Source: Siphonodentalium dalli
Taxonomy: Eukaryota; Mollusca; Scaphopoda; Gadilida; Siphonodentaliidae
Direction of reading: 5' to 3'
NCBI GenBank assembly: GCA_032622095.1
Contig: CP136069.1
Coordinates: forward strand, 31,934,342 to 31,998,341
DNA length: 64,000 nt
The notes below the pieces were generated by a model. The model made no database searches. It worked only from the letters and a program-made list of their open reading frames with translations, and was not told where the DNA came from. Positions within the stretch are counted from its first letter, which is position 1; the number at the start of each line of letters is the position of its first letter. The position numbers and the translations under genes are program-made. Positions 11,329 to 23,758 of this stretch are shown here, piece by piece.

Positions 11329-13932
11329 AGGGGCGTTACGTCACATCCGTATAGAGCTCTAGGCAACACTATAGTCTTCAGGATATTACACATTGTCAAA
11401 GGTGTTGCACATTTCAGTAGTTCATTGCCGGTAACAGAGAAGAAGTTTTTCCTCATTTTCGATGACACGATGGAGGCACGAGATGAGAAATTTGCGAACT
11501 TATTTTGAAGAAGACCGAGGTGAACACATTCCGTCTCTTCTCGTATGACACTATCTCAAATCTTCCATTGTCGGTCAGAACGGTTGTAGTGAGATTTGCA
11601 TTCATTGAATACAACAATGAGACTCTTCGAGCAAGAGAATTGGAATCTCCATCGAACACTATATGCGTGACACGTGTTGATAAGATTGTCTAAGCCTGAC
11701 TAGGTGAGATAAAGAAGGGCTATGTCATCGGCTGTGGTCGGTGCAACGCATGACACTGAGTTGATGTTCATGCCGAAACGCGAACCGCTCAAGTGAATTA
11801 ACAAATCATTAATAAAGACGAGGTAAAACAGTGGCGAGAGAACCTCTCCCTGTCTTGTTCCTTGTCCAATGTTAAATTGTTCCGAAAGTTTTCCGTTGTA
11901 CAGAACAATGCTCGCAGTGTCGGTATGCATGTTTGAGAGGAGTCGCACAAATTTACTCGGGAATCCAAGTTTTATAAATTTGTAAAATAGTCCCATGTGC
12001 CAGACACGATCAAATGCCTTTTGTGAGTCCAAGAATGCAACAAACATCTTTGCGTCATGGTCACTGGCATAAGAAATTGATTCTTGGAGTATAAACGACG
12101 TCATGTTGCAGCCTACACCTTTTTGGAAACCGTTCTGTAGTGGACTCTGAAAATTATTGAGATATTTGCTGGAGAGAATTCGTTTCAGGATGATCGCCTC
12201 GAAAAGCTTGTAGATCACCGGTAGCAGGGTAATTGCTCGGTAGCTGTCTGGAAGTCTCGCTGGCTTTGGGTGTCCCTTATATAATGGAATAACGACACCT
12301 AATTTCATTTCTTGTGGGATGAAATCGATTTGTACAACAGCAGTAAATAAGACGCATAAGCTTTCAAGTAAGCATGTTGATCCATTCTTCAAGTGTTCAT
12401 TGACAATCGAGTCGTGTCCTGGTGCCTTATTTGTTTTTGTTGAAATGACGGCATCTGTTATCTCCGTTATAGATATTGGTTCACACAATTCAGCAGCCTG
12501 GTCATTATCACCAGATATATACTGTTCCACACTTCTGGTTACAGTCTGATCAAATTCTGAATCGCCGTGTTGTTCAGGAGAATACAAGTTAGAGAAGTAT
12601 GTGCGCCAGCCGGAAAGAATCGAGCCAGAATCGCGAGAGACGGTACCACAGAACTCCATTGCTGGGCACAAGTCATTAGTGTTTTTTTATCTGCTATTGA
12701 GTTTCCGCCAGAATAGTTGTTGATTGTGTTCTGCATTATGTTCCAGGTCATAACATTGCTTCATTTCAAAATCACGTATAGCTGTGCGATGTGCTTTCCT
12801 GAATTCTCTCTTGGCCTGCATGTACTCCTGGTAAGATGGGGTCACAAATCTTGGCCGTCCTGCAGTTACCCATTTTTTGTGACGTGTTTTCAAGTTTGAT
12901 TTCATAGTGTCCAGATTGGAATTCCAATAAGGTTTCAGACTATAGGATTGAAACGTTTCACTGGCACAGCGTTATCACTCGAACTGATGATAGCATTCAC
13001 AATGTCATTATAAAATGAGGATATCGATTCCTTTGTAGATATGTCACATGCAAATGGGCTGGGACAGAGGCTGTCAAGGTGTCGTTTGTATGCATTAATG
13101 TTTGCGCGCTCCCACGCGTAACGCTATCGTGAGTTTACCAGCGAGTTGGATGTCAGTTCTATATCGAGCAAGATTGAGCATGACACAGGCAAGTGATTTG
13201 ATGTGTTCAGAGCAGCATCGTTAATAATTTCGCAGTTTGATACCATATGCGTCATGCACTCGGGAATCAAGATGTGGTCTATAAGTGACGGTCTGTTCAC
13301 TGTGCAGTAAGGATACAAGGAGTAGTTACTCCCAACACACAAATTGAGTGTCATAGTCGAGACCAGTTCTGATCAAGAAATGAAGAGAAGAGGTCCGTCC
13401 GTGCATTCATTGGGGTGGCCCTTGGTGTGTGTGCAGCCTTTTGCATGTGCACATTAAAATCTCCCATAAAGATTACTGGCCCATGTGAAGAAAGTCTGTC
13501 GTAAGTGTTTTCTAAAATTTCAAGATAGCCTTGAAATATATCATCTCCGTGATTAACGTTTGGAAGGTATAGTTGGCTCACTGATACAGAACATGAGTTG
13601 CTTAGTCGCAGCTGAATGCCCACTAAGCGTTCGTCGTCAATGACAATCTCCACGCACTTGTGAGAAATATCATCACGCACAATAATTGCTACACCATCCC
13701 TGACATATGCGGCTCCAGTTGATGTCTTTATTGTTCGTCCGGGCTTACATACGTAGCGGTACTTGGAGCTGAGTGAGTGTATACGGTCTAGATTTTCCCC
13801 ACTCAGCCAGTGTTCTGACAAACCCACTACATGGTAGAACTCTCTATCGAGAACACCTGCCAAATATGGTGAACTGTTTTTGAGCCCGGTTGCATTCCAA
13901 TAAAGAAATTTAAGTTCCGTTGTATTTCCCAT
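11329..13932 (-). pseudogene. LINE ORF2 (endonuclease and reverse transcriptase), decayed, 3' part missing
   Basis: The start ATG at 13932 overlaps the ORF1 stop by 23 nt. Residues encoded by 13932-13351 are an APE-type endonuclease with NATGL, SEHWL and GDFNVH. A frameshift near 13353 leads to the SNHLP box (13354-13124). A linker follows (12905-12687) and, after another shift near 12690, the reverse transcriptase (12671-11700) with SYRAITLLP, FDRVWH and TADDIALL. Reading continues in the same frame past a TAG at about 11690 and a TGA near 11557. It covers the post-palm region (LPRALYGCDV at about 11340-11370) and stops at a TTAA (11326). The C-terminal Cys/His region is absent; a related tail lies at 43407-43863. 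The clade is probably in the CR1/jockey group. The plus-strand frame at 11505-11693 is a shadow. Confidence 0.85.
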
Positions 13933-14981
13933 TGTAGGTTTTAGAAGACTCGGAACGCCATGGCCTACAATAAGCCCCTTCTGGCCAGAAACCACCATCC
14001 AGTAACGGATAACTTTGGTCTTTAATAACATTTAATTGTGCACACATTGTGTCTTTACGAGAAAATTTTCATCAGTTTCAGGTACGTCGGGATGACCCCT
14101 CTCTCCGTGAGGTAAGTTCGGATGCCATAGTTGGTGGAACTAGGGTCGATGCCTCCAAGGTAAAAACGAAGCGATTTATTTTTATTTTTGACAACACCAG
14201 AGAAACCGTCTTTGTTGCCACTCGGATTTTGCTTCTTGTTATGAATGGGTACACGACCTTTCGACTGTGATGTGTCACCCGAGTGCGTTGCATAGCACTG
14301 GTCACTTCGAACGATGGTTCTGATAGGCTCAGCGATGTTTGGGAGTACTGCGGCATCAGCAAATGTTTTACGAGGTGGATCATGTATCCTATGTGTAATG
14401 TTTTCACTATCTCGAATCATATCACCATCATTTGAACCAAAGTTGGTAGGACTATATGACGGAGGAGCAATCCCTCCAGTCATATATGGAATAAACTGGC
14501 CAGGAAGAGTCACAGGTCCTATACCTGGAGGTACAGGTTGTACCGGAGGCGCCACACCACACGGGAATGTGGGCATGTGGACATTAATTGGCGGAAGAAA
14601 TACGACATATGGAATATTTTGCTGAAATCCTCGATGAATTACCGAGATAGATGAGACTGTTTGCCCGGCGGTTGGAGGCTGATTTTCCTGTGTATTAACA
14701 CAGGCAGGTGCAGATGTAACGGAATGGTGAGGTAAGTATTCCGGTTCAGAGTTAACATGTGACGGTATGTTGGAAGAGTTGTGTCTATCAGAATCACCAA
14801 CATCTTGTTTACTTGGTTGTACCACACCGGTGAATGAACCATGCAACATTTCGTTATTTATATCATCCGGTTCAAAATCATCGGTCGACGCTTTGTAAGT
14901 ATCCCTGTTAGGAGAGACCACAATTTTAACAGTTGTAACAGATGGCGAGTAATTCACATTTCGGCCAGCGGCCGATAACAT
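13910..14981 (-). pseudogene. LINE ORF1, C-terminal part
   Basis: A 308-codon frame (14981-14055) is rich in Pro, Thr, Ser and Asn in its first two thirds. It then has a basic segment and a block reading LRFYLGGIDPSST, which resembles the RNA-binding end of lophotrochozoan LINE ORF1 proteins. A frameshift at about 14055 leads to a second block at 14055-13910 containing FWPEG and CRPW, ending at TAA (13910-13912). The overlap with ORF2 is out of frame. ORF1 proteins bind the element RNA. The N-terminal part is probably 17033-17822, with about 2 kb inserted between. Confidence 0.65.
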
Positions 14982-15019
14982 CGCCTACAGCTTAGAGCTG
15001 GCTGTGGTAAGACAGTCAA

Positions 15020-15315
15020 ATGGTAAATATGAGTGAAACCGTGAAGCCGCGCATAGGAGCTCTGTCGGATTTGCCGGACAATTTCGATAAAATCTTTTTT
15101 AATTCGGTGGCAACATATTTAAAATGCCGTCAGCAAGGTTTCAGATACTATAGCGAAGGTTATGTCCACAACGTGTCAATATATAAGTTGGAAAATAAAC
15201 TGTTTGTTGGAGCAAAATATCACCGAAACCAGCGGAAAAATGAAAGTCCACTCCAGGTTGATTTAGAGGTTGATTCATCGAATATTTCCTATGTCCACTG
15301 CTCTTGTCAAGCTGG
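15020..15315 (+). CDS. First exon of SWIM-domain protein of the YqaJ-associated type
   Basis: The frame opens at ATG 15020 (a second Met at 15029 fits better, MSETVKPRIGALSDLPDNFD). It runs without a stop to a consensus donor GG|GTGAG after 15315, phase 2. The end reads VHCSCQAG, the first half of a SWIM zinc finger (CxCx...CxH). The order of a short N-terminus, an LSDLP motif, a KCRQQGFRYY block and CSCQAG matches a family abundant in molluscs and cnidarians, in which SWIM is followed by a YqaJ-like nuclease. The His/Cys half of the finger must lie on a later exon, not found. The exon lies inside a gap in LINE ORF1 and on the opposite strand. Confidence 0.6.
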
Positions 15316-16126
15316 GTGAGTGCAATAATTATATCTTTTTAATGCTGCATTATTTTTGTGAATATACAAGTTTGTGCTGTGCAACCCACCATACATTTGC
15401 CGAAACTATACGATCAATATGTGGAATATATATCCGATCCGTAAATTCCGAGCTTATTATTCATAACGAGTGATTTTGATGTTTATATACATTTTAGTGT
15501 TATGTTCGTATGCTATGACGCTCAGAACGTTTGTGTTGCTACTGATTTTGGTCAAGCCGCCCGTCCCGATCAGCGATCACGCGCGACGTCAAGGCTGCTC
15601 GTTCGAATTTTTTCATTGTAAATTTGTAACGTACATTTCTTCAAAACTAGTTTGACCATAACGGCATTTTGTAGCTAAATGACGATATAAACGTAAGAAT
15701 CAACATTTATTATCACCACCTAAATTTATTGTGTTTGTCAACACAAATTAGCATCAAGTCTGGTTGGTGTATAAACAATATTTATTTTTTTAAATAAAAT
15801 AAAAAACACAAACACAATACAATACACATATAGAGAAGTCTGTTTGGGTCACCTAGTCGCATTTCGATTCGCCCTATAGACATAATCGGGCCCAATGCTG
15901 CGGATACGCACTGATTATGTATTGGTAATTTATATCTATAAAACGTTTAAAACGCGCTGACCTTATATTACCTTTACTCATGCGCCAATTCCAAAATGTT
16001 ATATTTGGGGGATTTACTTTGTGAAATACATACAACCCCAGCCCTACCCAACAAGCTTGTCGTCTGAGGATTTAGTTGTTTAGTGTATGTAAATGAAATC
16101 CTTTTCTACCTAAAAATCTGACACAG
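15316..16126. other. Intron-like spacer
   Basis: AT-rich sequence without a supported exon. The missing half of the SWIM finger was looked for here and not found. Confidence 0.5.
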
Positions 16127-16257
16127 TCACTGTGGTCTGTTCCACGTGGTGACAAGATCGAGCCTGTGGCAATCACCAAGTTATGTGTAACAAATGCCAG
16201 ACTTCCAACTGATCGACAAAGAAAGAAGCCAAGTGTGATGAGACTTGTTGATTATAG
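16127..16257 (+). CDS. Probable internal exon of the same SWIM/YqaJ-type gene
   Basis: The segment is bounded by ACACAG (acceptor) and ATAG|GTATAA (donor). Read in phase 0 it gives VPRGDKIEP followed by a basic RQRKKPS block. In this family a W-x-VPRG-x-KI-x-P segment and a basic RRKKP segment come after the SWIM finger. The phases do not fit a direct join with the exon ending at 15315 (phase 2), so either one exon between them is missing or the gene is broken. The other frame joined directly meets a stop after about 21 codons. No YqaJ nuclease exon was found downstream. Confidence 0.45.
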
Positions 16258-17032
16258 GTATAACTGTCATTGAGACAACACATATTATAAATCAGTTACT
16301 TCACACGTCATTACTAATGCAGCCAGGGTGTAAGTGACACTCTCGTTATTTGGCAGACTCATTAACAAAGCTGATTAGCATGACATGGATCCGGTTAAAC
16401 ATGATTTTATTGGGCGGGACCCCATTTTGCAAATAATTACATCATTACGTAATCCCATAATCAGTTGCAGCTCACGAACTGTGAACACACCTCATATGAA
16501 CTGCTTACTCAAATTTTCTAGCAGTCAGATATAAGAACACAATAACTATTCAATTATAATAACATAGTTTGTCAATGTCAACTTTCGGCTTCGCAAGCGG
16601 AATAAAATTCGCTCCGATGCATCTATCCGGGTATCGATTGTCAGTGTTACACCTCCCATGGCTATACGTTTTCACCATTTTATGAAAACCCGACTCAGCT
16701 TGGAAATATTCTGGTGCACATCGAACAAATTATCCGTATGAACTGTTAATAAGACAAACGAAATCTCTCGCCGGGCGTCGAAATTAATCACCAAACCAGG
16801 AATAAATGAAAAAAAATTCTGATTGGATGATAAGGTGATGCACTGATACTTAGTATGAAATTTAATAGTCTTGCTAATTACACAAAAAATTATGTATAAT
16901 CCGAACAAACATCCGCCGATATTGAGTGTTGCTACACTATTAACAAACACTGATGTCTTACCGGAAATAACGCTAAGCTCTCAGTGAAAGATGCCGTTAT
17001 CTGATTGGATAATGCCAATATCTGCCGAAGCG
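16258..17032. other. No gene recognised
   Basis: It contains a minus-strand frame (16672-16950) with hydrophobic stretches but no family signature. I could not define the boundary between the inserted 2 kb and the upstream part of LINE ORF1. Confidence 0.4.
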
Positions 17033-17822
17033 TCAATTAACAGGGCGCTTCGGAGTAGAATGCATAGGAGCGACTGAATGTCCTCGGTCTGGCGTCACGG
17101 TCATCGACTTATCACTTTGAGTAGCTTCAGATACACTTGGGCGATCACCGTGTGAATGTACATAGAGCTTGTGTTGTACTTTTGGTGATTTATTGGAAAT
17201 CATTTCACTGCTGGTTTCACCACGAGACTCTGGGTTAAGTTTATTGGATGTTTTGAGCACACCTCCTTTTTCAAGAGAAAGAGTAGGTGATGATTTCATA
17301 GGTGTGAGTGAGTGGTCATCGAGCTGCATAGTGTCTTTAATGAACATACATAAGTCGTTGTATTTGTCAGAGGTGCTCTGAGCGTAAAGCTCAAACGCTT
17401 GTGCCATGTTCTTCGCAGTTTTGTCGATGTAATTGTTTGTAGAAGTTGTTGTGTCTTTACACTTTCATTTTAGATTCGAGAAGATTGGTTTTTTATATAG
17501 TTTTTGACATCTTAGAAAACTTAGAATCTAAATCGTTCTGAAGGTTTTCGCAGCAACCTTTGTTAGATTTTACATCATCTGACAACAGATTAGCTTTGGA
17601 ACGGAGATTCGTTATTCCAGCACACCGGTTGTCTGTTAGTCTGTCTATGTCCATTCGCATGCTGGACTGGTCCTCAACCAACCCAGAAACCGCATCAGAC
17701 ACGGCTTTAATAGATTGACGAATATCGTCGAACAATTTAGAATTATTTGCCTTCATGAGTGTTAAATCTGTCAGCACATCGCAAAGCTTTTCCTGGAGGC
17801 AGATAGAGTTACATTGACACAC
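17033..17822 (-). pseudogene. Putative N-terminal part of LINE ORF1 (coiled coil)
   Basis: Two minus-strand frames follow each other. The frame 17822-17493 (109 codons) has heptad-like leucines and charged residues, consistent with a coiled coil, with Cys at its start. The frame 17407-17033 (124 codons) is Ser/Thr/Pro-rich. A stop and frame change separate them near 17410-17490. Coiled coil, then disordered linker, then a C-terminal RNA-binding block is the usual order for ORF1 trimers, and the strand and order agree with 14981-13910. Assignment to the same LINE copy is inferred. Confidence 0.45.
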
Positions 17823-18371
17823 TGTGCTTACAAATCACACTGTGCACACAAATCAAATGGCGGGCCATAGAAACGTCATATATTAATGTGCATATAAGTA
17901 CAATTTCAAGTGTCCCATATCACCGTAGTACCAATGCTACTCTTAAAGGGTGGCATTCCGATTTTAGAACTCTGCGAATGTCTTACAATTGGAAATCCAA
18001 GTTTAAGATGCAACACTGTGCGGATTGGGAAAATGTAACACTTCGTTGGTGTATCCATTTTAACACTTTAGTGATTTGAGCGTATAACACAAGAAGTGAA
18101 AGTTGACGTAGTTGGGAACTACAAAACGAAAATTTAGCCCAATTTGATCAACGTGCCGTAACGCTGGTAAAAGTGAATGACCGGTTTCCATAATTGCAGT
18201 TGAAATGTATTTTGTGGTATTGAACCTAAACACCAGAGTTCACAATGTTCATTTTATTTAGTTCAGTAGCAATATCATCCGGAAACGACATATGAACAGA
18301 ATTGATTGACAGACGGCCTTTTTATGTTGTTGTTGTTGTAACTGGAGATCTGGAACCATGAATGCATCTTC
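17823..18371. other. No gene recognised
   Basis: AT-rich sequence with no supportable feature. It may contain the LINE 5' UTR. Confidence 0.4.
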
Positions 18372-18694
18372 GAAATGGGCGTGGTGGCATCGGTGGCTCA
18401 ATCGGTTAGGGGTACAACTCCAAGCCGTTTCGCCCTCCACCGCTGGCGATAAGGGTTCAAATCCACATGTTTCCATCGTGGATTTGTAACTTGAAATCGT
18501 TATCTGGTGGAGTTGCCAATTACTCGCTGATGTCCGGTGGTTTGCCGGTCGACGAGTTTATCAGCCATTGAAATCACTGTTATATTAGCCGTAAGTGTGC
18601 GGATTTCCTCCACCACCGAAACTGGCAATGTCGTGATATGGCCTTGGTTGCTGAAAGCGACATTAAACTCCAAATCAATCAATCAATCAAAATG
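18372..18694 (+). mobile_element. tRNA-derived SINE, full length
   Basis: An A box (TGGCTCAATCGG, 18394-18405) and a B box (GGTTCAAATCC, 18454-18464) are spaced as in tRNA genes. A non-tRNA body of about 200 bp follows, ending ACATTAAACTCCAAATC with an (AATC)n tail. The tRNA part cannot fold into a clean cloverleaf, so this is a SINE with its RNA polymerase III promoter, not a tRNA gene. A promoterless second copy of the body begins at 25534 because a duplication breakpoint falls directly after the B box. A tail remnant is seen at about 44335-44360. Confidence 0.8.
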
Positions 18695-19099
18695 GGCGCA
18701 TAAAATGAGATAGCTTCATGCATATTAAGAAGCAGCAGCTCACACCAAGTAATTAGTGCCCGATTCATACTAAATTTATCATAAACACATTAAAACAATT
18801 CCTCTCTTAAATTGCGAAGTTACCACATGAACTTCATAAAATAATATACCAAGTAATATACCAAGTCGTTGAGAATGGCTCCCCGGCACGTTGTTCACAT
18901 GTTGACAGCACTGTATTATTTGACACTTCGTCTGACTTCTTACACTGGGAAATTTGCCAGTCAATTGTGCGGGAATTGGCCGTATATAATATGAACCACA
19001 ACTTAGTAGTGTAATTCGCATGTCCCATCGTGTTCAGCATTCGGGAAGACGAAAGCTCATTATGCACCTTTCGCACAATGAACGACGAGAGATAATTAT

Positions 19100-19564
19100 T
19101 GTAACACTCTCGAGACGACTACGAGTTAGGTAAGTTGGATTAATTTTAGCTGAAAGTTCAATGTCTTTAGCTTGATAGTCCGGTGTCCTGAATTGTTGGG
19201 AATTATGGCTCTGAGTGGATGACCTATAATTATGGGTCGTTGACTTTTGGAGTTAAAAGCTTTGTCAAAGTGGATTATTAATTGTCTATCTGGTTTGATG
19301 TAAGCGACACTTGTTCCCAGCAAGTCACGACATTTGATGAGCTAGGGGCGTTGTCATTTTCAGCGTATATATACTAGGAGAGCAAAGCTCTCGGGGACTT
19401 GTTAAAACTCTTGCGGACTCTTGTTCAGAACTTGTTGAAGAGAACATGTTATTATATTTTACTCCGTGGCCGCCCGATGTGACATTGTAATAATTGTACA
19501 ATAAATTTCATCAACGTGTTTCCGAGAATTCCAACTTAATGGTTAGAACCTGGGGAGTGCTACA
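19100..19564 (+). repeat. 5' LTR
   Basis: The LTR runs TG...CA over 465 bp. A TATA-like GCGTATATATACT lies at about 19362-19374, and AATAAA at 19500-19505 could be the polyadenylation signal. It differs from the 3' LTR at 12 positions by eye, about 2.6%. Confidence 0.9.
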
Positions 19565-22500
19565 TTCCCGAGATGGTGCCGAGTTAGCAGGACATTTCTT
19601 GGAATTCTTGGACAGGTGGTCACGGAAGAAAAATATGGAGGAAACTAAATGGACGAAATAAGGTATATATGAGGCAATTTGCAATTCATTGGCTGGTTCA
19701 CCTGGTTCACAACCCGTATAGCTATTAGGTCATTTATCTGTAGTTTAAATTGTTGCGTCAATTTTTCCATATAAGGGTTTCAAAAATCGTTGCGTCGATT
19801 TGAAATAAAGATTGTTTGTTTTTCGAGGTATTATTGTTACATGTACGCTCGGTGTGAATAGCCTAATTGAACAAAATGTGGTTAAAGCAAAAAAGTTGTT
19901 CAGGGAATATACAGTTATAGTTTAAATTGTTGCGTCAATTTTTCTATATTAGGTATGCGTGGAAATTACCGTTATGGTTGGCGTTTTTCTATGTCGAGTT
20001 GTTATTTATCAACTATATAGGAAATAATCGCTGGAATATAATGTGTGTCCATCGTTATATGGTATCCAAATGGATAAGATTGATTTTTACAATCTACACG
20101 TGAAGATTCCAGTGAATTATTCAATGAGGCATATATATACAGAGGTAGTGAATATGCCGCAGTTGTTTGTCTGTTTGATTTTAAACAAGCGAGTTTGGTT
20201 GAACATTTTCAGAGCAAAGAAATCTGTCACAAGGTTATTGTTAAATAATTTAAACAGTGTCTTTGATGCCTATTATGGTCTATATAGTAGGAGTTTGTCA
20301 AAATGCAAAAGTAGTCCGGTTTGATATAAGTTTTGGTTTTGAGAAAAGAACTTTAGAGATAATTAAGTTGTTTTGAGCAAGCTGAGGGCGTATATATTAT
20401 TAACGCACCTTTGGTAAACTTGTTTGAGGTTGAATAAATTATTTTTGAATAATGTGAGTCACTAAACAAAAATGTTCTAGGAAATTCTGGTTATACAAGT
20501 ACTAAATTGTCACACCATTATGCAAGTTATATAGGTATAGAACATTTACTGATGATTTTAGGATGTTGTCAAGTTAATCAGTATGATTTTAGTGAGTTCT
20601 GGTTTTTAAACGAATTGTGGGTTCAATTTCTGTTAAGGCTGTTCTGTCGGTCAATTGAGCGTATAATATTAAGTTTATTGTGCTCAGATTATCAATTCGA
20701 AAACATTGGTCATTTATGACAGTTAGTCAAGAAAACTGGTTACGTCCAGCGAGATATATCTTGAAATAAAAGAAATTAGTTGAAGTAATTCGGAAAATTT
20801 AAAATTACAGACATTATAGTCACTTGAAGTTTGAAGTATTGTTTGGGAATGTTCAATTTAGCCAAATGATTCCAATGTTTTGAAAGAATATCTACACGGA
20901 TGGTCAGTGGTATTTTGTGTTATGACACACCCAGATTGGGTTAAAATGTCGATTTTAAAAATAGATAGATCGCTGTACATGTATCGCCATTGTATATAGG
21001 CATTATCAAAATGGTTTTAATGTGTTCAAGTTTCGAACAAACCAAAGTTGATCAGAGTTGACAAGTCGGAAAGTCAGAAATGTATCTGAATAATCAATTA
21101 TGTTGTGCCCATACAAGAAAAGAATGGCTAGAAAATTTATTATGCCATAATTACATCTATTACGTGTATTCTGAGAGTGTCTGTAAGTGTTAATCAGACC
21201 AACATGCTATCCAGTATGTCTAAATGTTTGTGGACGGCACCGAGTACACGTAATAATATACATGTAGAATATAAAAGAAGAAAAACAAAGAACTTACTTT
21301 TTAAGGAGTTGTCAGAGAAAAGAACATGAATGGAACCGAAAATAGTCCTATTAATTCCATGGAAGATATACGGATTAAAGACACCAATTGAACCATAACT
21401 ATGTTGAGAACTTGTCATTAAGAAATATATCCGTTCCCACAGAAAATTTGTATACAACGGATGTACAGCACCAACGAGACACTATTAGGAACGTATAGTC
21501 CATGTGAATGATCTGGTGATTTTGAGAAAATTCAACATCCAATTGTTGTGGTCAAAATTAATGAAATTCCGCAATGAGGTGCTCGTCTATTCAAAACACC
21601 AGATTCAAATATTGCCTTAGGGCAATGAATTATTGAGGCTAGCTATCGGACAGGGGACTGAGTTGACCTTTGAAGATTATTCATGCATGCTAACTTAATT
21701 AAGTCGTTGTCCACCCACAGTGGTCGAGAATGCAGGCCCGTTAACGCGGCATGCGTGTATGACCAATTTGGCGTGAACAAAACATTTCTCATGGCCACCA
21801 ATTGACCAGTATCGAGATAATTAGTGTTGTGAAGTCTTTATAGATAGTACGACATCTGTTCTGTGTCACATCGAGTGTTACCAAAACAAATTTGCATATT
21901 TTCAAATTAGGAGTTGTCTGAGTTCATGAAATTATAAGTTAGGAGTTGTTTATCGATTTTTGTTAAAGGGACATGCGAATGAAAATTAGCTTACGCATAT
22001 CGTTTAAGAGTTGTCGGAGGTCATGAAAATAAAAGTTGTATAGTGAACCATTGAATGGTTTTAAAGGGACATTTCATGATAATAATGTAATGTAGGTTGT
22101 ATTAAAAACCCATATATAATTAGCTATGTGAACCATGCAGTAAGCCAAGAAAATTGTCTCAGGGGTTGTACCTTTTATTCCGTTGTTTCACAAGGAATAA
22201 CTATATATGAAATATTTGACATTTATGTAAAATGTCCGTAATTGGTGTGGGTGTTACATGATAGTTGTTAGAATTACTAGCTGACAAGCTATAGATTACT
22301 CGACGGGTATGCCCAAATACGGGGCCCGTGATATTTGATTTGGCATTCCAAGTTTATGGAATTGTGCTTTGACACAAATGACGAGATTTAACTTGTCGGC
22401 GCTAATGATGTTGTAAAACGTTTATGTAATAGAGCATTAAGTTACATGCTGGTATACATGGAGATGTTTAGTTTGGCATTCCAGGTTAATGGATAGCGAT

Positions 22501-23293
22501 TTTTACGTGACATGCGTGATTTTAACACGCCGTGCCAAAGATTTCTAAAATCTCAGTTGATAGAGCATTTGTGCAAGATCGTTTTGTACCATGCTCGTAT
22601 TTGTAGAAGCTTGGAGCCAAATTAAAATGTGAATTGGTTAGATTGTCATTTCAAGGTTGAAATCGTGTTCTACACGTATAAGCGTGTTGTAACGTTATTG
22701 ACATTACCCAGATAATTCATTTCAGTTCTTACACAACGTATATGAAGTCCTTTCCACTAGACAGTATTGAACCTTTATTTATGCCCAAATTCATGATCAA
22801 GTTGAAAATTATTCAACTTTCGTATCGAACAAGGCGGTTTAAGCCATGACGGGAAGTCACACCCTTGATATTAAACCATATTGATCCTTTGTCAAATGTC
22901 GCCCGAATTCAAGGTCAAATTGAAATTCATTCCAATTTTCGTACCGACACAAGGCGATTATTTGAACATAGCTATGACGATGGGATCGACGCCTCTATCG
23001 TTTGGATCTGGAATCGCTGGATATTCGGAATGGAGCCTGGACGAAAGGAGTTAATAGGGAGGCCACTTTTAACTCCCAACACGGAATGAGAAGCTAATAT
23101 TCCAGGATGGTGCCATTCTCCTGTTCGGAACAATTCCTGCTATCGATGATTCGGATTATGACATTCTTGTGTTAAAACTCATGTTTTATTGTGTTAAATG
23201 TATATTCCAATTGAGATAGTTTGGATCTCCACTCACGGAATTATCAAGTTTTTTGTCTTAGGACAAAAATCTTGAAAAAGGTGATGAGAGTTA

Positions 23294-23758
23294 TGTAACA
23301 CTCTCGAGACGACTACGAGTTAGGTAAGTTGGGTTAATTTTAGCTGAAAGTTCAATGTCTTTAGCTTGATAGTCCGGTGTCCTGAATTGTTGGGAATTAT
23401 GGCTCTGATTGGATGACCTATAATTATGGGTCGTTGACTTTTGGACTTAAAAGCTTTGTCAAAGTGGATTATTAATTGTCCATCTGGTTTGATGTAAGCG
23501 ACACCTGTTCCCAGCAGATCACGACATTTGATGGGCTAGGGGCGTTGTCCTTTTCAGCGTATATATACTAGGAGAGCAAAGCTCTCGGAGACTTGTTAAA
23601 ACTCTTGCGGACTCTTGTTCAGAACTTGTTGAAGAGAACATGTTATTATATTTTACTCCGTGGCCGCCTGAAGTGACATTGTAATAATTGTACAATAAAT
23701 TTCATCAACGTGTTTCCGAGAATTCCAACTTAATGGTTAGAACCTGGGGAGTGCTACA
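23294..23758 (+). repeat. 3' LTR
   Basis: It has the same length and ends as the 5' LTR. A purine-rich stretch (AAAAAGGTGATGAGAG) precedes it. Confidence 0.9.

Larger units (their letters stand above)
19100..23758 (+). mobile_element. LTR retrotransposon, non-autonomous or decayed, 4659 bp
   Basis: Two 465-bp LTRs (19100-19564 and 23294-23758) start TGTAACACTC and end GTGCTACA. They are flanked by a 4-bp target duplication, TTAT (19096-19099 and 23759-23762). A possible primer-binding site, TGGTGCCGAG, begins at 19574, nine bases after the 5' LTR, and a purine-rich stretch ends just before 23294. The 3.7-kb interior has no frame longer than about 93 codons and no gag, protease, reverse transcriptase or integrase motif. 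It is therefore either a large non-coding derivative mobilised in trans or completely eroded. The orientation is set by the binding-site candidate and polyadenylation signal. Confidence 0.9.

Noticed and set aside
11505-11693. Plus-strand frame with a KKTEV phrase reminiscent of LINE thumb regions
   Set aside because: It is antisense to real LINE ORF2 continuation on the minus strand.
14314-14625. Gly/Pro-rich plus-strand frame
   Set aside because: Shadow of the Pro-rich part of LINE ORF1 on the other strand.
18372-18475. tRNA gene suggested by A and B boxes
   Set aside because: No clean cloverleaf or acceptor stem, and a SINE body and (AATC)n tail follow; it is a SINE head.
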